The notes below the pieces were generated by a model. It was not told where the DNA came from. It did not search any database and was given only the letters and a program-made list of their open reading frames with translations. 64,000 bases of DNA from Leptolyngbya sp. NIES-2104 (GTDB taxonomy: Bacteria; Cyanobacteriota; Cyanobacteriia; Leptolyngbyales; Leptolyngbyaceae): contig NZ_BBWW01000001.1 of the NCBI RefSeq assembly GCF_001485215.1, positions 2,294,001 to 2,358,000 of the forward strand. Reading direction: 5' to 3'. Positions 55,430-63,755 of this stretch are shown here, in pieces (position 1 is the stretch's first letter; each line of letters begins with the position of its first letter). The position numbers and the translations under genes were made by a program.

Positions 55430-56428
55430 TTAGTGCAAGGTGTCTAAAGTTGTTTTGAGAAAGCGATCGAGATCCGCAAAGGAGCACGCATGAGTCGGAG
55501 TAGGCGTGTCGTATCCCTTGAGTTCAACTACGTAGCGCTCTAGAAAATTCACGTTTTCGATGTGTTCTGTCAATTGCTCGTAGGTTCTTTCGCCTAAAGC
55601 AATATCTAACCCAAGCTGCTTCGTCGCGGATTCTAAACGGAAAGCTGCGTTGACCGTGTCACCTAAAGCGGTGTAATCCGGTCGATCGCCGCTTCCAGTA
55701 TTTCCAACCATTGCAAATCCAGTATTCACGCCTGCACCGATCCGAATCGGGAACGGCAGCGGGTATTGGTGATATAAATTGCTCGTCATCCGGTGCAGAG
55801 CGTTGATTGCCTGACAAATTCTCAGGGCTTCGTCTCGATCAACTCCATTCGCGCCATGCGTCCAAACCGCCATGACTGCATCGCCAATGTATTTATCAAC
55901 CCAGCTTCCATACTCCCGAATAATGTCGCCTGCTTGCCGAAACCAGGTACCAATGACTTCCGATAACAGCTTTTCATCGAGTTGACGAGTCAGAATCGTG
56001 AAATCGCGAATATCAACGACGAGAACCGAAATGAGACGGCGGACATGAAGGGTTGCCGTTGCGGTGAATTCTTTGGAGTCGGGATCGTCTGAACTTGAAG
56101 AAGAAGGACGATTCAACGGACAGAAAAAATCGACTTCGGTTTGACCGAATGTTAAGCGATCGCCGTTTTGTAGCGTTACCGGAATGCTGACTCGTCGCCC
56201 GTTGACAAAGGTTCCATTGCGGCTGCCTAAATCAATTAAGTAAAACTCTCCGGTTTCCATCCATTGCAGCATCGCGTGATTGCGAGAAATCCAGCGATCG
56301 CGAATGACAAACGTGTTATCTTCGCTTCGTCCGATCGTCCAGCAATTATTACCGACCAGTGGGATACGGCGGTTATTGAAATCGCTGCTGTGCAGCACGA
56401 GATGGGGAGGAGGTTGGAGGGTGACCAC
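55430..56428 (-). CDS. FHA-domain adenylate/guanylate cyclase (class III)
   Basis: A 332-residue protein. An FHA domain (residues about 20-105, WTIGRSEDNTFVI and ISRNHAMLQ, RNGTFVNGRRV) binds phosphothreonine. A class III cyclase domain follows, with metal residues in VVDIRDFTIL and GDAVMAVW, and YTALGDTVNAAFRLES, where Asp suggests ATP as substrate. It would make cAMP in response to a phosphorylated partner. No membrane segment. The FHA-cyclase fusion is known in cyanobacteria. It is followed by psbU on the same strand. Confidence 0.93.
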   Translation of the reverse strand: MVTLQPPPHLVLHSSDFNNRRIPLVGNNCWTIGRSEDNTFVIRDRWISRNHAMLQWMETGEFYLIDLGSRNGTFVNGRRVSIPVTLQNGDRLTFGQTEVDFFCPLNRPSSSSSDDPDSKEFTATATLHVRRLISVLVVDIRDFTILTRQLDEKLLSEVIGTWFRQAGDIIREYGSWVDKYIGDAVMAVWTHGANGVDRDEALRICQAINALHRMTSNLYHQYPLPFPIRIGAGVNTGFAMVGNTGSGDRPDYTALGDTVNAAFRLESATKQLGLDIALGERTYEQLTEHIENVNFLERYVVELKGYDTPTPTHACSFADLDRFLKTTLDTLH

Positions 56429-56594
56429 AGGTTCAACAAGGAAAGAACAGCATCCTTTCCTATGATGCTACGCCTGAGTGCTAAATGTTTCAGTAGTAGC
56501 GCTTGGAATATAAGGCTTGAATGAATTATTTTTGACTGTGATCTCCGCAGTCTTTGGGAGGCAAAAATCCGGGTTGATTCTGCCCTGTCCGCAA

Positions 56595-57323
56595 TTACGC
56601 TAAAGTCGCTGCAATCCAAAATAAGCTGTCAACTAGAATCGTGCTCAGGACTGCGCCGCCAAATGCGACCCAATGCGGGACTTTCAGCTTCAACGAAAAT
56701 ACACCGACGCTCAGCAAGACTGCGGCTAGTGATATTACCCAGAAGATCCCATTGGGGGTGTACATCTGCATAAGAGCCTGTTGGAAAATCGGCTGTACTG
56801 CGTCGGGTTCCACCTGCATTAATTTCCGCCAGTGTGGAAGCAAATCCGTTAGATAGAAGTAAAGATCCGTGAGCGCAGTTCCAAAGAGCGACCCCAAGTA
56901 GAAAAAGTTTCCCAGCTTGCACCAGTTTTGTCTTAAGCCCCAAATCGCGATCGGGAGTCCAATCGCTTCGATCGGTAAGTGTAAAGTTGGCTCCCAGCGA
57001 AACCATCCCCAGTAGAGCGATCCGGCTAACCATGTCCAAGTAAAGCCCGTGAGCAGTTCGCCCCAGTGTCGTGTTTGAGGTTTTGCAGAAAGCGCGATCG
57101 ATGCCCAGACCCAAACAGAAGTCAGCAACAATGCGAGAAGGGGAAATGATCGAACTAAAGGCGCTTCAAAGAAGACAGGTACTGAAACTAAGAAAACGGA
57201 TGCACCAAAAATGAGAAGAGAGCGAGACGATGCGGGACGCTCAGCAAATGAAGATTCTGAAACGGCAATCACTTCAGCCTCTGGGGAGTAACTTGTGGTG
57301 GAACTGGGGGGATATGAAATCAA
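56595..57323 (-). CDS. DUF3120 family membrane protein
   Basis: A 242-residue membrane protein of the cyanobacterial DUF3120 family with about six hydrophobic helices. Markers are WAGSLYWGWFRWEPTLHLPIEA-like sequence near residue 95, FYLGSLFGTALTDLYFYL, and the C-terminal LVDSLFWIAATLA. The N-terminal 35 residues are polar. The role is unknown. It precedes the FHA-cyclase gene on the same strand at about 170 bp. Confidence 0.85.
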   Translation of the reverse strand: MISYPPSSTTSYSPEAEVIAVSESSFAERPASSRSLLIFGASVFLVSVPVFFEAPLVRSFPLLALLLTSVWVWASIALSAKPQTRHWGELLTGFTWTWLAGSLYWGWFRWEPTLHLPIEAIGLPIAIWGLRQNWCKLGNFFYLGSLFGTALTDLYFYLTDLLPHWRKLMQVEPDAVQPIFQQALMQMYTPNGIFWVISLAAVLLSVGVFSLKLKVPHWVAFGGAVLSTILVDSLFWIAATLA

Positions 57324-57564
57324 GGGATTCTTAAACCGGCTTAATTTTATTAACTTAACTTAACATTACCATAGGAAATTTTCAGAGAATCGATCGAGAA
57401 TCTTGAATTGTTCCAGCTGGCAAATACCCCCTGGGGGCATATTCCTAATCCTACCGGAAATTTCCTGATGTCACTCAAGAATTTCGGAAGTGGAAACCAG
57501 AAGCTCTAGAAAGGCTGTACACTCAACAGCCAGAGTTTCGCTCTATAGGTTGAGGAAGCACACG

Positions 57565-58419
57565 ATGCCAGTTTTTCTCGTTGCGGGTCAGGTCAATCAG
57601 CTTTTTGCTTTATTTCAAGGCATTGTGCTTGGTCTAGTTCAAGGAATCACCGAATTTTTGCCGATCAGTAGTACCGCCCATTTGATTATTTTCACAGATG
57701 TATTCGGCTGGCAAACTCAATGGAACAAAGCCGCGATCGATGCGATTCAATTCGGCAGTGTGGTCGCCGTGGTGATGTATTTCTGGAAAGATATTCGATC
57801 GATTCTATCTGGAGCACTAGCGGCATTTGCGCGGAAGGAATGGGATCGTGAGGAATGGAAGATTCTCGTTGGAATTGCGATCGGTACGATTCCCGCGTTA
57901 GGAATGGGCTTTGTGCTGAAGAAATTAAATCTGCTGCCAGAAAGCGTGACGATTATTGCCACGATGTCGATCGTGATGTCGCTTCTGTTGGCACTATCAG
58001 AAAAAATCGGAACTCGGAAACGCGGATTTGATGAACTGGAGATCAAAGATGGGATTTTGGTCGGTTTAGGGCAAATGATTGCATTGTTGCCAGGGGCATC
58101 GCGATCGGGTTCGACGTTGACAGCCGCATTGTTTCTAGGATTGCGACGGGAGACAGCCGCACGATTTTCTTTTTTGTTAGGAATTCCAACATTAGCGATC
58201 GCAACTCTGGTTCAGGCTGGCGATGTATTGAAAGAGGCGGATATGGGACTGCCTTTATTTGTGGGAGTTGTATCGGCGTTTGTGTTTTCGTATTTGTCGA
58301 TCGCTTGGCTCTTAAAATTCTTACAGCGTCAGAGTACTTGGGTATTTGTTTGGTATCGGTTGGCGTTGGGTGTGACGTTGTTAATCGCGATCGCCACAAA
58401 TGTTCTGAAGGCTGTTTAG
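57565..58419 (+). CDS. uppP: Undecaprenyl-diphosphate phosphatase UppP (BacA)
   Basis: UppP of 284 residues. It recycles undecaprenyl diphosphate to the monophosphate carrier for peptidoglycan and polysaccharide synthesis. The catalytic motifs are LVQGITEFLPISSTAHL (E-rich motif) and LPGASRSGSTLTAALFLG. It has about eight helices. I chose ATG 57565 (MPVFLVAGQVNQLF) because GGTTGAGGA precedes it; the open frame reaches 57490. A radical-SAM-like gene starts 27 bp downstream. Confidence 0.95.
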   Translation: MPVFLVAGQVNQLFALFQGIVLGLVQGITEFLPISSTAHLIIFTDVFGWQTQWNKAAIDAIQFGSVVAVVMYFWKDIRSILSGALAAFARKEWDREEWKILVGIAIGTIPALGMGFVLKKLNLLPESVTIIATMSIVMSLLLALSEKIGTRKRGFDELEIKDGILVGLGQMIALLPGASRSGSTLTAALFLGLRRETAARFSFLLGIPTLAIATLVQAGDVLKEADMGLPLFVGVVSAFVFSYLSIAWLLKFLQRQSTWVFVWYRLALGVTLLIAIATNVLKAV

Positions 58420-58446
58420 ACTAGATAAGCTGTCAAGTTTCGGGTC

Positions 58447-59775
58447 ATGAGCGAACTTTCTATTCGTCCGGCATTAGTTACGAGTGTTTTGTCAGGGTCG
58501 ATCGCAGAAGAAATTGGGTTTGAAATGGGCGATCGCATTGTGTCGATCAACGGTGAAAAACCTCGCGATTTAATCGACTATCAGTTTTTGTGCGCGGACG
58601 AAGTGCTAGAACTCGAAGTGATTGACAAGAAAGGGAAGACGCATCACATCGAAATCGAGAAAGATTACGATGAGGACTTAGGTTTAGAGTTTGAAACGGC
58701 TCTGTTTGATGGCTTGATTCAATGTACGAATCGCTGTCCGTTTTGCTTTATTGACCAACAGCCACCCGGAAAGCGGGATAGTCTTTACCTCAAAGATGAT
58801 GACTACCGGTTGAGCTTTCTTTACGGCAGCTATCTGACGTTAACGAACTTGACTCAGCGCGAGTGGAATCGGATTGAACAAATGCGGCTTTCTCCGCTCT
58901 ATGTTTCGGTTCATGCAACGGAATCGGATGTGCGATTGAGATTGTTAAAGAATCCTCGTGCAGGACAGATTTTGGATCAGTTGAAATGGTTCCAAGAGCG
59001 ACAGTTACAGATTCATGCTCAGGTTGTTCTTTGTCCTGGAATTAATGACGGGGAGTATTTAACCCGAACGATCGAGGATCTCGCTCAATTTCATCAAGGT
59101 GATATTCCTGCGGTGGCATCGATCGCGGTTGTTCCCGTCGGGTTAACTCGATTTCGCCCCACTGAAGATGAACTGATTCCTGTGTCACCGGAGAAAGCGC
59201 GAGAAGTAATCGTCCAAGTTCAAGCCCTTCAGAATCAATTTCGCAAAGAACGTGGATCAACGATCGTTTGGTTAGCCGATGAGTGGTTCTTAATTGCTGG
59301 GGAAGATTTACCGCCTGAATCGCACTATGGTGACTATCCGCAGATTGGAAATGGAGTCGGTTCGATTCGATTGTTTCTAAAGGAATTTAGTAAAGCTGCG
59401 AAACGGTTGCCGAAGAAGGTGACACCGAACCGTGACTATGTTTGGATTTTAGGAAATGCGGTTGAAAAAGCGTTTTCGCCATTGCTCGATCGATTTAACC
59501 AGGTCGAAGGCTTAACCGTCCGAATGGTCGCACTCAACAGTGATTATTGGGGGCAAAGTATTACAGTCACGGGATTACTCACCGGACAAGATATTTGCAA
59601 AGCGCTACAAGGAAAAGATTTAGGTGATGGTGTTCTGTTGCCATCTGTGATGCTCAAACAAGGTGAACTGGTGTTTCTCGACGATATGCGGGTCGAAGAT
59701 TTAGAGCAGAAATTGAACACCTCGATCTTTGTAATGGAGGGTGTGGACGGTTTGATCAGGAAATTTAATGAATAA
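58447..59775 (+). CDS. Radical SAM/PDZ-like protein (TIGR03279 type)
   Basis: A 442-residue protein of the cyanobacterial TIGR03279/DUF512 family. The N-terminus is a PDZ-like domain (GSIAEEIGFEMGDRIVSINGE). The radical SAM-type cluster motif is CTNRCPFC in QCTNRCPFCFIDQQPPGKRDSLYLKDD-like sequence, and the C-terminal third is DUF512. It is thought to be an Fe-S oxidoreductase; the substrate is unknown. It is followed by a small gene after 63 bp and preceded by uppP at 27 bp. Confidence 0.92.
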   Translation: MSELSIRPALVTSVLSGSIAEEIGFEMGDRIVSINGEKPRDLIDYQFLCADEVLELEVIDKKGKTHHIEIEKDYDEDLGLEFETALFDGLIQCTNRCPFCFIDQQPPGKRDSLYLKDDDYRLSFLYGSYLTLTNLTQREWNRIEQMRLSPLYVSVHATESDVRLRLLKNPRAGQILDQLKWFQERQLQIHAQVVLCPGINDGEYLTRTIEDLAQFHQGDIPAVASIAVVPVGLTRFRPTEDELIPVSPEKAREVIVQVQALQNQFRKERGSTIVWLADEWFLIAGEDLPPESHYGDYPQIGNGVGSIRLFLKEFSKAAKRLPKKVTPNRDYVWILGNAVEKAFSPLLDRFNQVEGLTVRMVALNSDYWGQSITVTGLLTGQDICKALQGKDLGDGVLLPSVMLKQGELVFLDDMRVEDLEQKLNTSIFVMEGVDGLIRKFNE

Positions 59776-59838
59776 CGTAAACAAGTTTAAAGAAGTGTGG
59801 CGCAAAGCAGGAGTTTGCTGGAATAATCAACCTATCGG

Positions 59839-60120
59839 ATGATTCGACATCGTTCGATTGCCATCAATAGAAATTTGTCGATCGCTCTAGGAGAGAACAT
59901 TTTGGATTCGCGCACTTCACAAACGCTCTTACAATCCTCGCAAACGACTTCAGCACCTCAAGAAGATTTCAGCGAGTATGTTGCTCACCTTCAACTGCAC
60001 ATGGCACTCCAGGCACGGAATTTAGTTCCTAGCATGACGAAAACGCCTGATAGCCGCGAACAGTTACTGCACCAGACGCAGGCGCATTTTGAGAAGTTTG
60101 CTTCTCGGACATTTTTGTAA
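59839..60120 (+). CDS. Hypothetical small protein
   Basis: A 93-residue protein with no recognised family. The N-terminus is basic (MIRHRSIAINRNLSIAL), and the middle includes EDFSEYVAHLQLHMALQARNLVPS. No membrane segment or metal motif. A strong terminator follows, so it may close the uppP-TIGR03279 transcript. Confidence 0.5.
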   Translation: MIRHRSIAINRNLSIALGENILDSRTSQTLLQSSQTTSAPQEDFSEYVAHLQLHMALQARNLVPSMTKTPDSREQLLHQTQAHFEKFASRTFL

Positions 60121-60146
60121 GTTTCCATTGATAAACGCTTCACGTC

Positions 60147-60173
60147 AATCAGGGTTTCGTGCCCTGATTTTTT
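60147..60173 (+). terminator. Rho-independent terminator
   Basis: A perfect 8-bp stem AATCAGGG/CCCTGATT with a 7-base loop, followed by TTTT. It ends the transcript of the small gene just before repeat copy 5, whose left end touches it. Confidence 0.92.
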
Positions 60174-60390
60174 ATTGGGAGGGCGTTTGAAAAGTTGTCG
60201 TTCGTTGCCACATCCCGCCCTGAAATGGAATTTCGGGCTAATCGGCGAAAGTCCTTTGAAAAGGACTGAGAACCTGAAACAGTCTCCCAGTCTACTTCAG
60301 TAGACTTTCCACCATTAGCCCGAAATTCATTTCAGGGCGAGATGCAATCGAAGCGAAGGAACTTTTTATATTTTTCAAACACTCTCTAAT
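60174..60390. repeat. Nested inverted-repeat element, copy 5 (subfamily B)
   Basis: Outer ends ATTGGGAGGGCGTTTGAAAA and the inverse of ATTAGAGAGTGTTTGAAAAA close the element. Arms GCCCTGAAATGG...GGGC (near 60218) and GCCCGAAATTC...GGGC (near 60318) pair. Inner hairpins are GTCCTTTGAAAAGGAC and AGTCTACTTCAGTAGACT. It lies between a terminator and cheR on the same strand. Confidence 0.9.
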
Positions 60391-60472
60391 CGATCGATCG
60401 AATGACGCGAAGGGAGGATTCCAGTATTAGAGGAATAATGCGATAACCAAAGGAGTCGATCGCGCTTCTATC

Positions 60473-61303
60473 ATGCTGGCTCTGGAACCCACACTTGAAA
60501 CCATCGAAACTCAATTATTGTTCGAGGGCATCTATCGCTATTACGGGTATGACTTTCGTAACTATGCCCCGTCCTCGCGCAGTCGTCGAGTTCAAAACTT
60601 TGTGCAGTCCGAAGGAATTGCAACCATTTCAGAACTGCAAAATCGAGTGTTACACGATCGAGACTGCCTCGATCGCTTTCTCCTGAGCCTAACGGTGAAC
60701 GTCACGACAATGTTTCGCGATCCGAGCTTTTACCTCACCTTCAGAAATCTAGTCGTTCCAATTCTGAGAACCTATCCATTTATTCGGATTTGGCACGCGG
60801 GATGTTCGACCGGAGAAGAAGTGTATTCGATGGCGATTTTACTGCAAGAAGAAGGAATTTATCATCGCTGCCGACTCTATGCAACCGATACGAATGAGAA
60901 GGTTTTGCAATCAGCAAGGAGCGGAATATTTTCACTTTCGTCAATGCAGGAATATACGCAGCAATATCTCAAAGCAGGCGGAAAAAAATCCTTTTCCGAA
61001 TACTATACGGCTGCTTATGAGAATGCAATTTTTCGATCGTCGCTGCGAGATAATATTCTATTTTCACAACATAATTTAGTGACCGACGGATCGTTTAATG
61101 AATTTAATGTGATCATTTGTCGGAACGTTTTAATTTACTTCGATCGTACACTTCAAGATCGCGTTCATGATTTGTTTTATCAAAGCCTTTGCCCTTTTGG
61201 AATTTTGGCACTGGGACGGCAAGAAACACTGAGATTTACCTCGAAACACGATCGCTATGAAGACCTTTCAAAATCCGAGAAACTCTATCGGAGGTTGAAT
61301 TAG
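60473..61303 (+). CDS. cheR: CheR-type protein methyltransferase
   Basis: A 276-residue CheR-like S-adenosylmethionine-dependent methyltransferase. FRIWHAGCSTGEEVYSMAILL-like sequence (HAGCSTGEEVYSM) binds SAM, and FNVIICRNVLIYFDRTLQ is the catalytic-domain signature. It would methylate receptor glutamates. Its stop TAG shares one base with the GTG start of the CheB-like gene. The surrounding genes show no receptor, cheA or cheW, so its target is not local. Confidence 0.93.
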   Translation: MLALEPTLETIETQLLFEGIYRYYGYDFRNYAPSSRSRRVQNFVQSEGIATISELQNRVLHDRDCLDRFLLSLTVNVTTMFRDPSFYLTFRNLVVPILRTYPFIRIWHAGCSTGEEVYSMAILLQEEGIYHRCRLYATDTNEKVLQSARSGIFSLSSMQEYTQQYLKAGGKKSFSEYYTAAYENAIFRSSLRDNILFSQHNLVTDGSFNEFNVIICRNVLIYFDRTLQDRVHDLFYQSLCPFGILALGRQETLRFTSKHDRYEDLSKSEKLYRRLN

Positions 61304-61869
61304 TGGCGTTTGCCCTTGTCGTTGTGGGTACATCCCTAGGGGGATTGTCCGCCTTGCGAATTATGTTACAAGCATTACCAGGAGACTTTAAACCCGCGAT
61401 CGCCATTGTCCAGCATCGTGACCGGAGTTCTGGAAAGAGTCTTAGCCAAACCTTACAACAGGAGAGCCGCTTGCCGATTCTGGATGTCGAGGATAAAGAA
61501 CCGATCTGCCCTGGATGCGTGTATTTAGCTCCGGCTGACTACCATCTTTTGGTCGAGCCGGGTCAATTTTCGCTTTCGGTTGATCCGCCGGTTTCTTTTG
61601 CTAAACCCTCGATCGATGTTTTATTTGAATCTGCTGCCGAGGTGTATCAATCGAGCACGATCGGAGTCGTTTTAACCGGAGCAAATCACGATGGAGCCGA
61701 AGGACTGGCGAAGATCAAAGCAAGAGGGGGGTACACGATTGTGCAAGATCCCCAAACAGCGGAATGTGCCTCGATGCCCGAAGCTGCGATCGCTCGAAGT
61801 GTAGTCGATCGTGTTTTGCCACTACAACGAATTTCACCCCTGCTGATTAAGTTATGTTCTCCGTGTTAG
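61303..61869 (+). CDS. CheB-type methylesterase, no receiver domain
   Basis: A 188-residue CheB C-terminal domain only. The catalytic triad lies in GTSLGGLSAL (serine), IVQHRDRSSG (histidine) and LTGANHDGAEGL (aspartate). The usual N-terminal receiver is missing; a hybrid kinase with its own receiver follows at 33 bp. It would remove methyl groups from glutamates. The start is a GTG that overlaps the cheR stop. Confidence 0.9.
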   Translation: MAFALVVVGTSLGGLSALRIMLQALPGDFKPAIAIVQHRDRSSGKSLSQTLQQESRLPILDVEDKEPICPGCVYLAPADYHLLVEPGQFSLSVDPPVSFAKPSIDVLFESAAEVYQSSTIGVVLTGANHDGAEGLAKIKARGGYTIVQDPQTAECASMPEAAIARSVVDRVLPLQRISPLLIKLCSPC

Positions 61870-61902
61870 CTCAGTCTTTTTAGCGTTTTAGGATCGCGCC
61901 TC

Positions 61903-63540
61903 ATGTCCTTGATTAATCCCGTTAACATCCTGCTCGTCGATGACCAACCCGAAAACCTGCTGGCGTTAGAAGCGGTTTTAGGTAAGCTGGGCGAGAATCT
62001 CGTACAGGCATCATCGGGAGAAGAAGCATTACGGTGTCTGTTGAATCGAGATTTTGCAGTCATTCTGCTCGACGTTCAGATGCCGGGAATCGATGGGTTT
62101 GAAACCGCGAGTTTGATCCGGAGTCGAGCGCGATCGCAACATACGCCAATTATTTTTCTCACCGCGTTTGATGCCAGCGATCAAGGAATTTTTCGAGGCT
62201 ACTCGCTCGGTGCAGTGGATTATTTAATCAAGCCGATTAATTCCGATATTCTGGTTTCTAAAGTGTCGGTGTTCGTGGATCTGTTCAAAAAGACCGCAGC
62301 AGTGAAACATCAGGCAGCACAGTTAACTGCAATTAATGCCGAACTGCGCCAGAGCGAAGAACGATTTCGATCGCTGTCTGCTTCGTCTCCGGTCGGCATT
62401 TTCGTGATTGATCCCGACGGACGCTGCACTTATACGAATCCGAGATTTCAAACGATTTGTGGAGTTGTTCCCGATCGCATTTCCGATCGCAGTTGGCATC
62501 GGTGTGTGCATCCAGACGATCGCGATCAGGCAATGTCGCAATGGAATGCGTACCTCGAACACGGGGGCGAACTTTCTGAAGAATTACGATTTTTGACCAA
62601 AGACGATCAGGTGCGCTGGGTGCATATTCGCTCTTGTCCGATGTTGTCACAAACCGGGGAACCGCAGGGTCATGTTGGCACGATCGAAGACATTACCGAG
62701 CGCAAAGAAGCCGAAGTAACTCGCGCTCAAGTGATGCGGGAACAGTTGGCGCGACAAGAGGCTGAAGCGACGAACCGCATGAAAGATGAATTTCTCGCGG
62801 TGCTGTCTCATGAACTGAGAACGCCGTTAAATTCGATGCTGGGTTGGGTGCGACTGTTGCGGACAAAGCAGTATGAGAAAAAAATGGTCGATCGCGCTTT
62901 AGAAACGATCGAGCGAAACGCGGAAACTCAATCGCAACTAATCGAAGATATTCTGGATGTCTCGAAGATCATTCGCGGTAAATTGCGGCTGAACTATCGA
63001 TCGCTGCAACCTGTCGCGATTATTCAAGCTGCGATCGATGCAGTTCGTCCCCAAGTCGAGGCAAAATCGATTCGACTAACGACCGATTTTGATCCCGATG
63101 TCAGCCACGTTTGGGGCGATTCGACTCGACTTCAGCAGATTGTTTGGAACTTGCTGACGAATGCGGTGAAATTCACGCCGGAGTCTGGAGAAGTCACGAT
63201 TGGGCTACAGGCGGAAGATGACAAAACGGTGAAAATCTCGGTGAAAGATACGGGGATCGGGATCGAGCCGGAATTTTTACCGTATGTGTTCGATCGATTC
63301 CGTCAAGCGGATAGTACGACGACACGATCACATAACGGGTTAGGTTTGGGTTTAGCGATCGTGCGGCATTTGGTCGAACTGCATGGGGGATCGATCGAGG
63401 CAAGCAGTCCGGGTATGGGTGAAGGGGCAACGTTTACCGTGAGATTTCCAGTGTTGCAGGCGAATGAATTGCGGGATAAATTACGCGGCGGAACGCCGAT
63501 CGCCGCCGATGGAATTCGCAAGGAACAAAAAATTTGGTAG
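61903..63540 (+). CDS. Receiver-PAS-histidine kinase hybrid
   Basis: A 545-residue protein. It begins with a receiver (NILLVDDQPENLLALEAVL, Asp in VILLDVQMPG), then a PAS domain (FRSLSASSPVGIFVIDPDGR, PAC to about residue 265), HisKA (DEFLAVLSHELRTPLNSMLGW) and HATPase (VWNLLTNAVKFTP, DTGIGIEPEFLPY, GLGLGLAIVRHL). It is soluble. It follows the CheB-like gene at 33 bp, so cheR, cheB and this kinase form one operon. The N-terminal receiver may replace the one missing from the CheB-like protein. Confidence 0.93.
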   Translation: MSLINPVNILLVDDQPENLLALEAVLGKLGENLVQASSGEEALRCLLNRDFAVILLDVQMPGIDGFETASLIRSRARSQHTPIIFLTAFDASDQGIFRGYSLGAVDYLIKPINSDILVSKVSVFVDLFKKTAAVKHQAAQLTAINAELRQSEERFRSLSASSPVGIFVIDPDGRCTYTNPRFQTICGVVPDRISDRSWHRCVHPDDRDQAMSQWNAYLEHGGELSEELRFLTKDDQVRWVHIRSCPMLSQTGEPQGHVGTIEDITERKEAEVTRAQVMREQLARQEAEATNRMKDEFLAVLSHELRTPLNSMLGWVRLLRTKQYEKKMVDRALETIERNAETQSQLIEDILDVSKIIRGKLRLNYRSLQPVAIIQAAIDAVRPQVEAKSIRLTTDFDPDVSHVWGDSTRLQQIVWNLLTNAVKFTPESGEVTIGLQAEDDKTVKISVKDTGIGIEPEFLPYVFDRFRQADSTTTRSHNGLGLGLAIVRHLVELHGGSIEASSPGMGEGATFTVRFPVLQANELRDKLRGGTPIAADGIRKEQKIW

Positions 63541-63564
63541 AGATGTGTCACTGACACGTCAGGG

Positions 63565-63747
63565 CGATAAGTCTTTCCGCTTCGATTCTGTCTCGCCCCG
63601 GAATAGAATTCGGGGCTAATCGTGCGAAGCCCATTAAAGGGGGCTAACGATGATGAAGTCAAGGCTTGCAGTCCTGAAGGGACTTCGCACTGTTAGCCCC
63701 GAATTTCATTCCGGGGCGAGACAGAATCGAAGCGAGAATACTCGTCG
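63565..63747. repeat. Nested inverted-repeat element, copy 6 (subfamily A)
   Basis: An outer perfect 24-bp stem (63578-63601 with 63712-63735) includes CGCTTCGATTCTGTCTCG, and imperfect pairing continues outward. Arms GCCCCGGAATAG...GGGGC and GCCCCGAATTTC...GGGGC pair with each other. Inner hairpins are GCCCATTAAAGGGGGC and GTCCTGAAGGGAC. It lies between convergent genes and ends 8 bp before the stop of the pentapeptide gene. Confidence 0.9.
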
Positions 63748-63755
63748 AATTCGCA

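Noticed and set aside
22348-63747. CRISPR arrays
   Set aside because: The dispersed repeats are single nested palindromes far apart, with no regular spacers; the pentapeptide genes give coding tandem repeats only.
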